A stretch of DNA of 64,000 nucleotides from Acidobacteriota bacterium (GCA_021778845.1 JAJYBU010000014.1:1-64000), one strand, 5' to 3'. Shown: positions 8,441 to 17,442, numbered from the stretch's first letter. Numbers and translations are program-made. The notes: a model not told the origin generated them from the sequence alone.

Positions 8441-10684
8441 GTGCGTTCCATTGGATTATTTATAGCTCTCATCATCGCTATGATGCTCTCCCCACTATCT
8501 ATCTATGCAAGCTCGCCGAGCGAAGCAAGCGGCAATGAGGCCGTTCAGTTAGTTATGGCTCCAAGCCCATTTGTCTGGTCAGCTAAATGCTTTCTATCCA
8601 TACCATGTCCTGACTTACCATATATGTCATTTGTGCCTTCTATAGCTCACGCTGAAAATGATAGTACGATTCTGGATCATGACCTTGCGGACCACAAGTT
8701 CTATTCGCAGAAAACACAGGTACAGGTTGTTGCGAGACCAAGTGGATCAATCGCCGAAGAGGGTTTTACTAGGCCGATTACTCCAAGCGAAATTGAGACC
8801 TCGGCTGGCACCTTTGGGGACTTATCGCGGTTCATCCAGACGATGCCTGGAGTAGTATCCGATAACGATCAGAGAAATGACTTCCTGGTTCGCGGAGGAA
8901 ATCCGTCCGAAGATCTCTTCGTTGTGGACAACATCGACGTTCCCTCGATTAACCAACTTGCCCTTTCTGATACCACCGGAGGCTTTGTGTCCATGCTGGA
9001 TGCCAATGCCATCCAGCAAATTGACTTTCATACGGATGCATACGATGATCATTTCGACGAACGCTTATCGGCGGTTGTAGAAATATCAACTCGCACCGAG
9101 GGCCCGATCAGCCGCCATTTCACAACGGAAGCAGGAATCGCCGGCGTCGGCGGTTCGATCGCACTACCCTTTGGACAAAATGGCTCGCTCTTCGTGTCCG
9201 CTCGGGATGGAATTCTTCAATATCTAACAAGCAATATTGGAATGGACGGGGTACCACATTATCGCAATGCTTTTGTTCGAGCGCAGAACAGCATCAATGA
9301 TAAGGATAGCTGGTGGGGAATGTCGCTCACGGGAATTGACTCCATCAAAATAACTCCTGCATGGAATGACTCTCAAGAGACCAACCCGTACAATATCGCG
9401 TATGCCGGTTGGCGCAATACCACAGGAGCTAATTGGCAACACCTGTTCTCAGATCGGTCTTTCGGTGTCATGAGTCTGGCACATGCGGCTCAGAACCAGT
9501 CTGTGATTGAGAATGGGCAACTACAAGACGGCGCCATTGTCTATAACGAAAACACGACAGATCAAATTACAACTCTTAAGTATGACTGGGTCTTCGAGTG
9601 GAATCGTTTTCTTACGCTTACGACGGGAGGTAATGCTTCGGTCGACCAACTTAACTACAGAGTGGCACAACCGATTGGCCTGCAGAGTCCATACAGTCAG
9701 AACCCAGCTCCACTAGACGTCATGGCGATGAACCGACAATTTGCACCATTCTCTTCAGGGGCCTATCTTCAAGCTACGTTTCATTTCAAGCATGATGCTA
9801 CTCTTTCGGCGGGAGAACGTGAGGAGCAGTGGGCGCTTGGAGGCCATGCTGGAGGCACCAGCAGAGTGCTTTTTTCCATCCCGATCATGGGCAAGCTTAC
9901 GCACGTCGGCTACTCTCAGTATGAACAACTTCCGCCGACGCTTTACTTACTCAGCTTCAATAATCTCAAGAACCTTCGACCGATTCGGTCCAATCAAATT
10001 ACCGCTGGCGTGATCGTGGCGGATAACAATAGAGCGCGGGTCACGCTTGAACTCTATCAAAAACGTTACCTCGACTATCCAGTTGCGTCTAACTACCCAC
10101 AGCTCTCCTTAGCCAATATCACGGACACCTTTGGACAAGCTTTCCTGATGATGCCTATGGTAGGAGAGGGGACTGGCACTGCGTCTGGTGCGGAGCTTAG
10201 CGTGCAGACGCATATGACGTCCACCTTGGATCTTACTGGTACATTGGCTTATGCACGTAGTTGGTATGCAGGTCGTGATGGAATCTTGCGCCGTGGTAAC
10301 TACGATGTCCCTCTTCAGGTGAACCTGATGGGTACCTGGGCGATGGCCCATCGGTTAATCCTGTCCTGGCGTTATACTGCGACCTCCGGTGTCCCGTACA
10401 CTCCCGACAACATGCCTCTAAGCATTGCACAGAATCGCGATGTTTATAACCTGTCTGAAATCAATGCCCTTCGTGCACCCTCTTATCAACGCCTCGACTT
10501 CCGCGTTGAACAGAGCCGCAAGATCGGTCGTGGAGTGATGACTTGGTATGCTGGACTTGAAAATGCTCTTAACCGTCAGAACTTCTATGAGTATCTGTGG
10601 GAACCACGTCAGCAGGGTGGGGGAATTTCCGAGCAGACACAGATGCCACTATTCCCAGACGGGGGCATTAAGTACTCCTTTTAA
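8441..10684 (+). CDS. TonB-dependent outer-membrane receptor
   Basis: A receptor of 747 aa if started at GTG 8441, which has GAAGAAAGG about 7 bp upstream and is followed by a signal peptide (hydrophobic core LFIALIIAMML). The open frame begins at 8099, but 8099-8260 encodes a transposase remnant. A plug domain lies at about 105-225 of the mature part (FIQTMPGVVSDNDQRNDFL, VRGGNP, DLFVVDNIDVPS). The rest is a beta-barrel ending in GGIKYSF with a terminal Phe. It lacks the CarboxypepD_reg domain of the Oar-type receptor at 22118. The substrate is unknown. Lower GC and IS debris on both sides suggest transfer. Confidence 0.75.
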   Translation: MRSIGLFIALIIAMMLSPLSIYASSPSEASGNEAVQLVMAPSPFVWSAKCFLSIPCPDLPYMSFVPSIAHAENDSTILDHDLADHKFYSQKTQVQVVARPSGSIAEEGFTRPITPSEIETSAGTFGDLSRFIQTMPGVVSDNDQRNDFLVRGGNPSEDLFVVDNIDVPSINQLALSDTTGGFVSMLDANAIQQIDFHTDAYDDHFDERLSAVVEISTRTEGPISRHFTTEAGIAGVGGSIALPFGQNGSLFVSARDGILQYLTSNIGMDGVPHYRNAFVRAQNSINDKDSWWGMSLTGIDSIKITPAWNDSQETNPYNIAYAGWRNTTGANWQHLFSDRSFGVMSLAHAAQNQSVIENGQLQDGAIVYNENTTDQITTLKYDWVFEWNRFLTLTTGGNASVDQLNYRVAQPIGLQSPYSQNPAPLDVMAMNRQFAPFSSGAYLQATFHFKHDATLSAGEREEQWALGGHAGGTSRVLFSIPIMGKLTHVGYSQYEQLPPTLYLLSFNNLKNLRPIRSNQITAGVIVADNNRARVTLELYQKRYLDYPVASNYPQLSLANITDTFGQAFLMMPMVGEGTGTASGAELSVQTHMTSTLDLTGTLAYARSWYAGRDGILRRGNYDVPLQVNLMGTWAMAHRLILSWRYTATSGVPYTPDNMPLSIAQNRDVYNLSEINALRAPSYQRLDFRVEQSRKIGRGVMTWYAGLENALNRQNFYEYLWEPRQQGGGISEQTQMPLFPDGGIKYSF

Positions 10685-10755
10685 ACACGACGACATAAAT
10701 AATTGCGCATGTTGATAGTGTCCTGAGTCCGAAGTTCTTATACAAAAGCGAGCTA

Positions 10756-10871
10756 CTAAGTCGAGGATTGGTCTGCTGTCTTGTGCCAGACGAAGGGTTT
10801 TGGGTCTTGGATGCGGTGTGTGATGAAGGTGTGGATGGCGTCTTGAAGTTCGGTAGTGCCTTCGCGCTCAT
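10756..10871 (-). pseudogene. IS630-type transposase C-terminal remnant
   Basis: The - strand reading ...TTELQDAIHTFITHRI and then QDPKPFVWHKTADQ up to a TAG at 10756-10758 matches the C-terminal end of IS630-family transposases (DPKPFVWTATAD-like). Only about 38 codons remain. It abuts a membrane-protein fragment and has no start. Confidence 0.6.
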
Positions 10872-11036
10872 GGCACCATCATCCCGGTAAACGAGAATCA
10901 AAGCAGCCGTCGCCAGACAGACGGCCATGAGCGCCGCCACAGGCAGTCCAGGCAAAAGCTGAATTCTCGTTACCGCGCGGATCACCAGGAATGGCATGGC
11001 CAGAACGAAGACCATCAGGAAAAATGTTAGAGGCAT
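10872..11036 (-). pseudogene. Membrane-protein N-terminal fragment
   Basis: From ATG 11036, the - strand encodes two hydrophobic stretches (FFLMVFVLAMPFLVIRAV and ALMAVCLATAALILVY) and then runs directly into the IS630 remnant. It looks like the start of a small membrane protein cut by that insertion. No family is recognisable. Its position after ArdC and a DUF6908-like fragment suggests it belonged to the same mobile element. Confidence 0.35.
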
Positions 11037-11046
11037 TCTGTACTTG

Positions 11047-11118
11047 GTTCTCGATCTTGAGGTACAGGCCGTGGTGCCAACCTCCGGCCTGTTTGAGGAT
11101 TGCGAGGATGGCGTTCAT
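11047..11118 (-). pseudogene. DUF6908-like protein, N-terminal stub
   Basis: Beginning at ATG 11118, immediately after the ArdC stop, about 24 codons (MNAILAILKQAGGWHHGLYL, then KIEN) resemble the start of DUF6908 proteins, which commonly sit next to ArdC on conjugative elements. Similarity then stops abruptly at a junction near 11046, so most of the gene is lost. The frame stays open to 10879 in unrelated sequence. Confidence 0.45.
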
Positions 11119-12035
11119 TACGCCACCCGCGTCAGTTCTGCATCGGGGATCGTCTCTTCGGTCGCGGACGATTCGAGTGCGGCAAGGATGACTGCGGAGA
11201 CCTGCTGGATGACTTCAAGGCTCTCTATCAGCAAGGAAGCATTGCCGTGATAGAGCGCGATGTACGACGCACTGGCATTGCCCGTCTGCAAACCAATCGC
11301 CTTACCGACAACGAAGGCGATGGCCTCGGCCTCCGTCTCCCGTACCGTCTTGGTGGTCGTCGTGCGGCGGCTGGAGTGCATCAGGAGTTCGTGTGCCAGC
11401 TCATGCACCAGCGTGGCGAAGGTTTCGGCCTTCGACTGTCCGGGCAGGATGGCGATGCGCCCGCCATAGCTCACGCCAAGCGCGGGCGCGATCTTCTCGG
11501 TAAAGACAAGCTCGATGCCCTGCTTTTCAATGAATGCCAGAAGACGGTCGTAGTTCTCGCCCGCATCGCCCTGAACGTGCTCCATCTGGGGAAGGTCGGG
11601 GCCATCGGTTTGCTCCACATCAAAGACGTAGGCATCCCTGAATCCAACCAGGACGCGGGTGTTCTGCTTGGTGATGTCCTTCTCTGCCTCTTCATCGCGC
11701 TTGCGCTTGATGCCGATGATGGGAGCAAGAATGCGGATGCCCTTCTCGCCTTTCTTCACGCGGCGGCCAAGCTGGTTCCACGCGTACATGCCTGCCACGC
11801 GCGTTGCTCCGGGGCGTTGTCTGGCGATCTCCAACACATTGCCGAAGGAATACGAACGAAAGCGGCTCATCGCGTCGAGATAGGCCGTGAGCACGTCGCT
11901 ATGTCCTGCCTCCAACTGCTCGATGAGGCATTTCACGTTAGCGGCGATGATCTCTTTCGCCGTCTGCCGTTGTTGCGGCTGTTTGAGGTTTTGAGTGGAT
12001 GGGTTGACGATGGGGGTGGTGGCTACGCTGTTCAT
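11118..12035 (-). CDS. ArdC-like antirestriction protein with zincin metallopeptidase domain
   Basis: A 305-aa protein. The N-terminal ssDNA-binding ArdC domain (about 20-135) contains AYLDAMSRFRSYSFGN and ATRVAGMYAWNQLGRRVKKG. The C-terminal zincin-like domain has the metal-binding motif HELAHELLMH and a downstream ETEAEAIAFVVG carrying the third ligand Glu. ArdC proteins enter recipients with conjugative DNA and protect it from restriction. The gene is intact, but the partner downstream (DUF6908-like) is truncated. It is a leftover of the conjugative element whose virB and integrase genes lie at 27.8-33.4 kb. Confidence 0.85.
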   Translation of the reverse strand: MNSVATTPIVNPSTQNLKQPQQRQTAKEIIAANVKCLIEQLEAGHSDVLTAYLDAMSRFRSYSFGNVLEIARQRPGATRVAGMYAWNQLGRRVKKGEKGIRILAPIIGIKRKRDEEAEKDITKQNTRVLVGFRDAYVFDVEQTDGPDLPQMEHVQGDAGENYDRLLAFIEKQGIELVFTEKIAPALGVSYGGRIAILPGQSKAETFATLVHELAHELLMHSSRRTTTTKTVRETEAEAIAFVVGKAIGLQTGNASASYIALYHGNASLLIESLEVIQQVSAVILAALESSATEETIPDAELTRVA

Positions 12036-12291
12036 GGGTGTTTCCGCCTTGGCCTTGGCCGTTGCTTTTCATGCCATGCGTGGCATGTACCTACATGCCG
12101 AACGCCTCCTGGCGAAGGCGGGGCGGCAAGGCGCAATGAGGAGGGGTATCGCCCACCCGAAGGGCAAGCGAAGCGCAGTGATTTTTCGCAGAAAAATTAT
12201 GGGGAGACCTCTTGTGCCGCGCCAGGGCAGCGCCCTCAGCGAGGCTTGGCTTCCTTATTCGCGTGCGGCAGCACGCCTCATTTTGGGGGCG

Positions 12292-13541
12292 GGGTTGCGG
12301 GCAGGGCAATCGCATTTCAAAACATGTCCAGGAGCCGATAGAGGAATTGGTCGTCCCAACCTGCTCGTTTGAACTTTCCACGCAGGGAGCCTTTGGAACC
12401 TTCCTTCTGCATGGCATTGATGGCCATATGACGCAGCACGGTCAAGTTCTCTGGCCCGTGGCCCATGCGGGTGCGGTCCTGGTCTTCATTCATTACTACA
12501 TCCAATCGCCAGTGCAGGCTGTTTTCCACGCCCCAGTGCTGGCGCGCCACTTCGTTGAAGCGTTCCGGCACCAGCGGCTTGCTGAGCAGGTAGTAGGCGG
12601 TTTCCGTCGTGGTTTTCTCCGCTGTTTGCCGCACCCTCTCCACCTTGCCGACGGCCTGCAAGCCGGGCCATTGATGCTGCTCCTGCAGCCATTTCACCTC
12701 GGTTGAGACGGTCGCCGTGCGCGTTTCGATGCGCCCGTGATCGGCTTCGACTGCAGGCGGCATCGTTGCCTGCGGCGCTTCCGGATCGTTGAGCAGCAAC
12801 ACCACATCGTCGTAGAGGGTTTCCTGATTGGCCTTCAACGCCAGCGCGTAATCGCCCTTCTGTTCCACGATCTGCCGGGCAATCGCCCGTTGGCAGTTGA
12901 GCGCGGCGGTGGTCACAATCGCACCTTTCAGCGAGAGCATCCGGAGCAGCTTCGGCACCGCCGTAATCTCGTTCGACTTGGCGTCCGTAGCGATCTGGCC
13001 AAGTACCAGCCGCTGCTCCGAGCCCCAGGCCGAGACCATGTGCAAGGCGCTCTTGCCGCTGGCCGTGTCAAACGAACGCCTCGCCACTTTGCCGTCGATG
13101 GCTACCACGCCCGCGCACTCGGCGGAGAACTCCGCCATGAAGCGCTGAAACGCGGCGCGAAACTGCTCCGGATCGAGATTGCGAAACAGACGGCTGAAGG
13201 TGTCGTGGCTGGGAACTCCGTTGGGCAGCTTCAGAAAGCTGCGTAAAAATGGTTCCTTGGCCTTGGCAAACAGCGCCATGTCCACTGCGCCCTGGCCACC
13301 GCACAGCACGCAACATAATGCAATCATCAGAAGCTCATGCAAATCGTGTAACCGCGCATTCCCGCTGCGCGGATCTTCAAGACCCTCCCAACACGATGCA
13401 AATTGTTCCACCGTCTCATCTTCCGCTCGTCCCACCTTGATCCACACCCCCTGTGGATCAACTTCTACGAGACACACGCCTCGCGGAAGTCCCTCGCATG
13501 GTTCAACCCAATTTCAAATGCGATTGCCCTGGGGTTGCGGG
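12292..13541 (-). mobile_element. ISAs1-family element with perfect 10-bp target duplication
   Basis: The element spans 12302-13531 (1230 bp). Its ends are inverted copies: CAGGGCAATCGCATTT at 12302 and the reverse complement ending at 13531, with about 19 of 20 bases matching. The 10-mer GGGTTGCGGG flanks it perfectly at 12292-12301 and 13532-13541. Intact duplication means a recent insertion. It lies between the conjugative-element debris and the lasso cluster, about 100 bp before the first lasso-cluster gene, so it may supply or block that operon's promoter. Confidence 0.9.
12317..13477 (-). CDS. ISAs1-family transposase
   Basis: A 386-aa transposase. An N-terminal DDE_Tnp_1-associated domain (EQFASCWEGLEDPRSGNARL, HDLHELLMIALCCVLCGG) is followed by the DDE core with VVAIDGKVARRSFD, TDAKSNEITAVPKLL and ALKANQETLY, and by the C-terminal RQHWGVENSLHWRLDVVMNE. 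All are diagnostic of ISAs1. No disruption is seen. The listed start is GTG 13477; a GTG about 10 codons later (VWIKVGRAE) is equally plausible. Confidence 0.9.
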   Translation of the reverse strand: MCLVEVDPQGVWIKVGRAEDETVEQFASCWEGLEDPRSGNARLHDLHELLMIALCCVLCGGQGAVDMALFAKAKEPFLRSFLKLPNGVPSHDTFSRLFRNLDPEQFRAAFQRFMAEFSAECAGVVAIDGKVARRSFDTASGKSALHMVSAWGSEQRLVLGQIATDAKSNEITAVPKLLRMLSLKGAIVTTAALNCQRAIARQIVEQKGDYALALKANQETLYDDVVLLLNDPEAPQATMPPAVEADHGRIETRTATVSTEVKWLQEQHQWPGLQAVGKVERVRQTAEKTTTETAYYLLSKPLVPERFNEVARQHWGVENSLHWRLDVVMNEDQDRTRMGHGPENLTVLRHMAINAMQKEGSKGSLRGKFKRAGWDDQFLYRLLDMF

Positions 13542-13635
13542 CAGGACACGAGACTGTTACGAAACTAACTTCGATAGTGACGGATATCTGTCTCTGTCGC
13601 AGAACCAACAACTGTGTTCTGATGATGTGTATCTG

Positions 13636-15258
13636 ATGTGGTTTGCTTTGCGATATCGCAACTCCCGTATTGAGTATTTTCAGGAGGAGCACTTCGCTGT
13701 GTATCGATATGTTCCGCGCCCACAGATCATCGAAGTGCTCACGCACCTCAGAGACCTGTTTCGACAGATCGAGCTCACCCATGAGCGCGATCAACTAGCT
13801 GCGGAACGGCGCGATGTCGTCGCAAAATATCTCATCTCCAATCTGCGCCGAACCGGTGACCACCCAACACTCCATGCGTTGATGGAGATTGCGGAGACTT
13901 TCCTGCTGACCATCGGAGGGGCGCACAAGCTGTTCGGGTATGATCTGGAGGCCATTCGGCAATATGATCTGCGATGGAACGCTGCCCGCACCCATATCAT
14001 CGAGTCCTACACATTCGACCGGGACAGGCTGGTAGACCTTCCTCTGGAACTGGCTCCGGCACCTGCATTCGAATCCGATGCCATGCTGGGGGACCTGGTA
14101 CGACAGTGGGAGCCTCCGCTTCCGATTCGGGCTTTGGACGCCAGGAGATGGCGTCGGCCAGGAGTGTTTTATGTCCATGTCGGAACGGAGGATAGTCATG
14201 GCACAAGTCTGCCGCCGGGATCGATGGCGCTCGTCGAGCCTATCGACCAAGCGGAAGCCCAGCAGCCCAATCCGCGTTTGATGTATCTGCTCCAGTTCGG
14301 GAACGGGTATCGCTGCAGTCGATGTGTTGTGACGCGCGGAAGGCTACAGTTGCTCGCGACGACGCGAATCTACGCCAGGGCGCAGGAGTTCGCCTACCCG
14401 GGCGAAGTGCGGGTGGCAGGACGTATTCGCATGTTTGCCCATGCTCTCCCGCAACCAGAGCACAAGATACACGGTTCATTACCGTTACGCCGTTTCGGCG
14501 CCGCCCTGACCCTGCCTTGGGAACACAGGTCGAGGGACCACTTGTTGATGGCCAAGCACAGGCGCTTTCAGCGATCCAAGGAGGAAGAAGCGGCGATTCG
14601 TGAATTGTTGGAGAACCTGCTTCAATCCCCGTTGAGCGGCAGAACGGAACGGCGATATCGCAGTCCCGGCTCGTCGGAGCCGCATGTCAGTGCCTTGATC
14701 CAACTCACGCTTGCTCATTTTGCGCGCTACTCCGACTCACTCCGGGGCAGTGGCCCTCCGATCAGCGATCGTGGGCGCTATTCGCTCGAAACGATGCTCA
14801 ACGCGCGCCGTTTCTCCGAGCTGTTGGCGCACGCCGATCAGGCACCTTTGCCGACGCCGAGTGCCGTCTGGAAGGCGATGGGCCCGGAGTTTGTGGATTG
14901 GCCGCCACTTCTGTCGCTGAAGTTTCCGACGCTGCACTTACGCAATGCCCCGGTGGTACGACTGGCGCACCCCTGCGACCTCCAGGGCCTCGAACCTGCG
15001 ATAGCTGCCGGGTCATGGATGCTGCTGGAACCCATCGTCGCTCCTCCTGTGATCGAGAACGAGCGGAACAAAAGAGGATGGTCCCGACCGTTCTACGTGC
15101 TTCGCCGAGGTATGAACATCCTCAGCGGCTATCTTGAGCGAGAAGGAGCCGGATACGTTCTGTTATCCAACACCCACGGCCTCCCGACAAAAGCGGCGTT
15201 CGGTGAAGACGAGGTTGCGGCGTTGAACCGCGTTATGGGAGTAGCCGTGCCTGTCTAG
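13636..15258 (+). CDS. Uncharacterised protein, first gene of the lasso-type cluster
   Basis: A 541-aa protein from ATG 13636 (MWFALRYRN); the frame is open back to 13453 but the first part lies inside the ISAs1 element. No family is recognised. There is an N-terminal helical region (about 20-140, with HERDQLAAERRDVVAKYL). Two similar segments follow, one at about 180-285 (RRPGVFYVHVG, SLPPGSMALVEPI) and one at about 440-541 (LEPAIAAGSWMLLEPIV, GWSRPFYVLRRG). Both loosely recall the S24/LexA-like beta fold, but no catalytic Ser-Lys pair is evident. No membrane segment or signal is seen. It runs in the same direction as the B1, kinase, B2, C and precursor genes and ends 128 bp before B1, so it probably belongs to that operon. 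A regulatory or leader-handling role is only a guess. Confidence 0.6.
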   Translation: MWFALRYRNSRIEYFQEEHFAVYRYVPRPQIIEVLTHLRDLFRQIELTHERDQLAAERRDVVAKYLISNLRRTGDHPTLHALMEIAETFLLTIGGAHKLFGYDLEAIRQYDLRWNAARTHIIESYTFDRDRLVDLPLELAPAPAFESDAMLGDLVRQWEPPLPIRALDARRWRRPGVFYVHVGTEDSHGTSLPPGSMALVEPIDQAEAQQPNPRLMYLLQFGNGYRCSRCVVTRGRLQLLATTRIYARAQEFAYPGEVRVAGRIRMFAHALPQPEHKIHGSLPLRRFGAALTLPWEHRSRDHLLMAKHRRFQRSKEEEAAIRELLENLLQSPLSGRTERRYRSPGSSEPHVSALIQLTLAHFARYSDSLRGSGPPISDRGRYSLETMLNARRFSELLAHADQAPLPTPSAVWKAMGPEFVDWPPLLSLKFPTLHLRNAPVVRLAHPCDLQGLEPAIAAGSWMLLEPIVAPPVIENERNKRGWSRPFYVLRRGMNILSGYLEREGAGYVLLSNTHGLPTKAAFGEDEVAALNRVMGVAVPV

Positions 15259-15386
15259 GTCTCGTGACCATGGCGGAGTAATTTTGGCCAAACGTGCAGG
15301 TTCTTTCTCGCTACTCACAAGTTCCGGAGTACGCTCTGTTCACTACCCGCCGTCTTCGGATGCGACGGCGTGGCGAAAGGGCGCTC

Positions 15387-15641
15387 ATGGTGAACGAACG
15401 GACTCCGCTTCGGACCGTAATCAACGAGGATGGCGCAGCGGTTCTGGATATGCCGTCAGGCACGATCACGACCCTGAATTCTACCGGCGCTTATATCTGG
15501 CAGGAATTGCAGCGCGGGGAGACGGCCGAGACGATTGCGGCGAATCTTGCCCGCGAAACCGGCGAAACCCTTGAGGTGGTGGAACGCGGCGTGGCTGCGT
15601 TTCTAGCCGAACTGAAAGCGCATGATCTGTCGGCTGATTGA
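15387..15641 (+). CDS. PqqD-like RiPP recognition protein (lasso B1)
   Basis: An 84-aa protein with the compact PqqD/RRE winged-helix pattern: beta strands with AAVLDMPSGTITTLN, then GAYIWQEL, TAETIAANLARETG and VERGVAAFLAELKAHDL. In lasso pathways this stand-alone B1 protein grips the leader of the precursor and presents it to the B2 protease and the C cyclase. The ATG at 15387 has AAAGG about 8 bp upstream; an upstream GTG at 15294 is in frame but adds a basic, unlikely extension. The gene lies 18 bp before the kinase-like gene. The precursor at 19438 carries the YxxP leader motif that such proteins recognise. Confidence 0.88.
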   Translation: MVNERTPLRTVINEDGAAVLDMPSGTITTLNSTGAYIWQELQRGETAETIAANLARETGETLEVVERGVAAFLAELKAHDLSAD

Positions 15642-15659
15642 AGTTGCAGAGGGGACGAC

Positions 15660-17051
15660 ATGGCTATACACGCTCCGGCTTTCGAATGTACCGAGTACCG
15701 CATTGTTCTGATCCATCCGGCTTCCCGTACGCTGCTGGCCTTCGATGGTGCAGGCAAGCATCGGCTACCGCGTGCCAACGTCCCCGCTAACGTCCGTGTG
15801 GTTCCGCGCTTGCATAACGCGATGGTGACTGGATGGGGTATCCATGGACTGGTGCTTGATTTGCTCTCGCTGGAAGAAGGATCTTCCCCCTGTGCCGTCG
15901 TGGAGTTGATCTCCGAGAATGCACCTGGCGCATTCCGCACAGCGTCTGTCGAACAGATTTCGGAGAGCGACCTTTCCGAGCACGAACGTGCCCTGCTGTA
16001 CGCCCTACTACGGGGAGAGACGGAAAGCCCATTTTCTCGTTTGGGCTGGCTTGCTGAGGCTACCCATTGGGTCGAGCAAGCGACAGGCGCAACGATCACG
16101 TCCATGCTGGACATCGAGCAATTCAATGCCGGGGGAGCGTTCGCGCTGCTACGTTTCCCGATGCGGAGTGGCCAAAGCTACTGGCTGAAGGCAACGGGAT
16201 GGCCCCATGCGCATGAACTCCCTGTCACGCTTCTTCTATCTAAACTTTGTCCTGGCCACCTTCCGGAAATCCTCGATGTAAGGCCGGAGTGGAATGCGTG
16301 GATCATGCCGGACAAGAGAACCAGCGATCCAATGCTTCCGGCGGATCCTGCGCAGCGCTTCGTACTCCTCGAATGCGCGGTGACGGCGATGGCGGAGCTT
16401 CAGGTTATGACAATTGGGTGCGATACAGAACTGCTTGCTGTGGGCGGGTTCGATCAACGCGTGGGTGTCCTGCGTGCGGACTCGGAGTTGCTGTTCGAGA
16501 GAATCCGTGAGGCCATGAACCTGCAAACGTCCACTAAGGCACCTCGTATTGAGGGGGAGCGACTGAGACGGCTTCACCGGACTTTCGACGCGACGTGCGA
16601 TTTCGCCGAAGAGATGGCGATTCCGGCAACGGTGCTGCACGGAGACATGAATGCGGGCAACGTGCTCTATGACGATGGCCACTGCCAGTTCATTGACTGG
16701 AGCGAGGCATACATCGGATACCCGTTGGTGACGCTGCAACATCTTCTCCTGCTGAATCAACCAGCGGATGTCCAGCTCAAGACCCGATGGGATCGAACCT
16801 TGATCGACCGGTATCGCGCCGTCATGAGCGATGTCTGCGGTCAGGATGCAATGGACCGAGGGATTGCCTGTATGCCTATGATCGCCGCCGCGTCCGCAAT
16901 GTATGGACGGGGTGATTGGCTGCGGTCCTCGATAACAAACAACTCCCGGCGACTGGTGTATGTCCGCACACTCGCAAGACATATGGATCAAGCTGCGCGG
17001 GATACGGCATTGCTGCGCGTCGTTCGGGAATCCCGGGCATGTGCCGGGTGA
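15660..17051 (+). CDS. APH-fold phosphotransferase-like protein in lasso cluster
   Basis: A 463-aa cytosolic protein with an aminoglycoside-phosphotransferase/choline-kinase fold in its C-terminal half. The Brenner motif H327-G-D329-M-N-A-G-N334 and the metal-binding D346-W347 (FIDWSEAYIGYP) are intact, so it should bind ATP and transfer phosphate. The N-terminal ~140 residues (YRIVLIHPASRTLLAF onward) form a separate domain somewhat like a small NUDIX or recognition module. It lies between B1 and B2, with a 22-bp gap to B2, so it is likely a tailoring enzyme for the peptide or a self-protection kinase. Known lasso kinases are HprK-like, so this is a different fold. The start ATG has AGAGGGGA upstream. 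Confidence 0.7.
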   Translation: MAIHAPAFECTEYRIVLIHPASRTLLAFDGAGKHRLPRANVPANVRVVPRLHNAMVTGWGIHGLVLDLLSLEEGSSPCAVVELISENAPGAFRTASVEQISESDLSEHERALLYALLRGETESPFSRLGWLAEATHWVEQATGATITSMLDIEQFNAGGAFALLRFPMRSGQSYWLKATGWPHAHELPVTLLLSKLCPGHLPEILDVRPEWNAWIMPDKRTSDPMLPADPAQRFVLLECAVTAMAELQVMTIGCDTELLAVGGFDQRVGVLRADSELLFERIREAMNLQTSTKAPRIEGERLRRLHRTFDATCDFAEEMAIPATVLHGDMNAGNVLYDDGHCQFIDWSEAYIGYPLVTLQHLLLLNQPADVQLKTRWDRTLIDRYRAVMSDVCGQDAMDRGIACMPMIAAASAMYGRGDWLRSSITNNSRRLVYVRTLARHMDQAARDTALLRVVRESRACAG

Positions 17052-17073
17052 AGGCCAAGGAAGGTGCGCCAAG

Positions 17074-17442
17074 ATGAGACTGATTCTTCAAAGCTGGGCT
17101 TACTTGCTTTACTTCGGATGTCTGATGCGCTTCTGCGGCTTTGACAAGGTTCACACCGCAGTTCGCAGACAGCCGATTGCTAACAATCCGCCTCGTGTCA
17201 GCGATACCGCACTCTGTCATGCGATGGATCTCGCCTGCGTCTTCTCCTTGAAACGGGTGTTGTGCCTGCAGCGCTCGGCGGCAACAACGGTTCTGCTCCG
17301 CCGTCATGGCTGGAATGCCGAAATGGTGATCGGTGCGCAACTGCTCCCGTTCCAATCGCACGCGTGGGTGGAGATTCAGGACCGGGTGGTCAACGATAAG
17401 CCATACGTCACCGAAATATTTCAGGTGCTGGAACGCTGTTGA
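17074..17442 (+). CDS. Lasso peptide B2 protease (transglutaminase-like)
   Basis: A 122-aa protein of normal length for stand-alone B2 enzymes. It matches the transglutaminase-like superfamily with a Cys-His-Asp triad: Cys64 in RVLCLQRSAATTVLLRRHG, His96 in SHAWVEI and Asp108 in VVNDKPYV. B2 removes the leader from the precursor held by B1, freeing the N-terminal amine for ring closure. The start ATG 17074 follows AAGGTGCG. The stop is 12 bp before the cyclase gene, so the two are probably translated together. Confidence 0.9.
   Translation: MRLILQSWAYLLYFGCLMRFCGFDKVHTAVRRQPIANNPPRVSDTALCHAMDLACVFSLKRVLCLQRSAATTVLLRRHGWNAEMVIGAQLLPFQSHAWVEIQDRVVNDKPYVTEIFQVLERC

Noticed and set aside
11100..12341. 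A 413-codon + strand frame
   Set aside because: It is antisense to ArdC, whose HELAH metallopeptidase motif is unmistakable.
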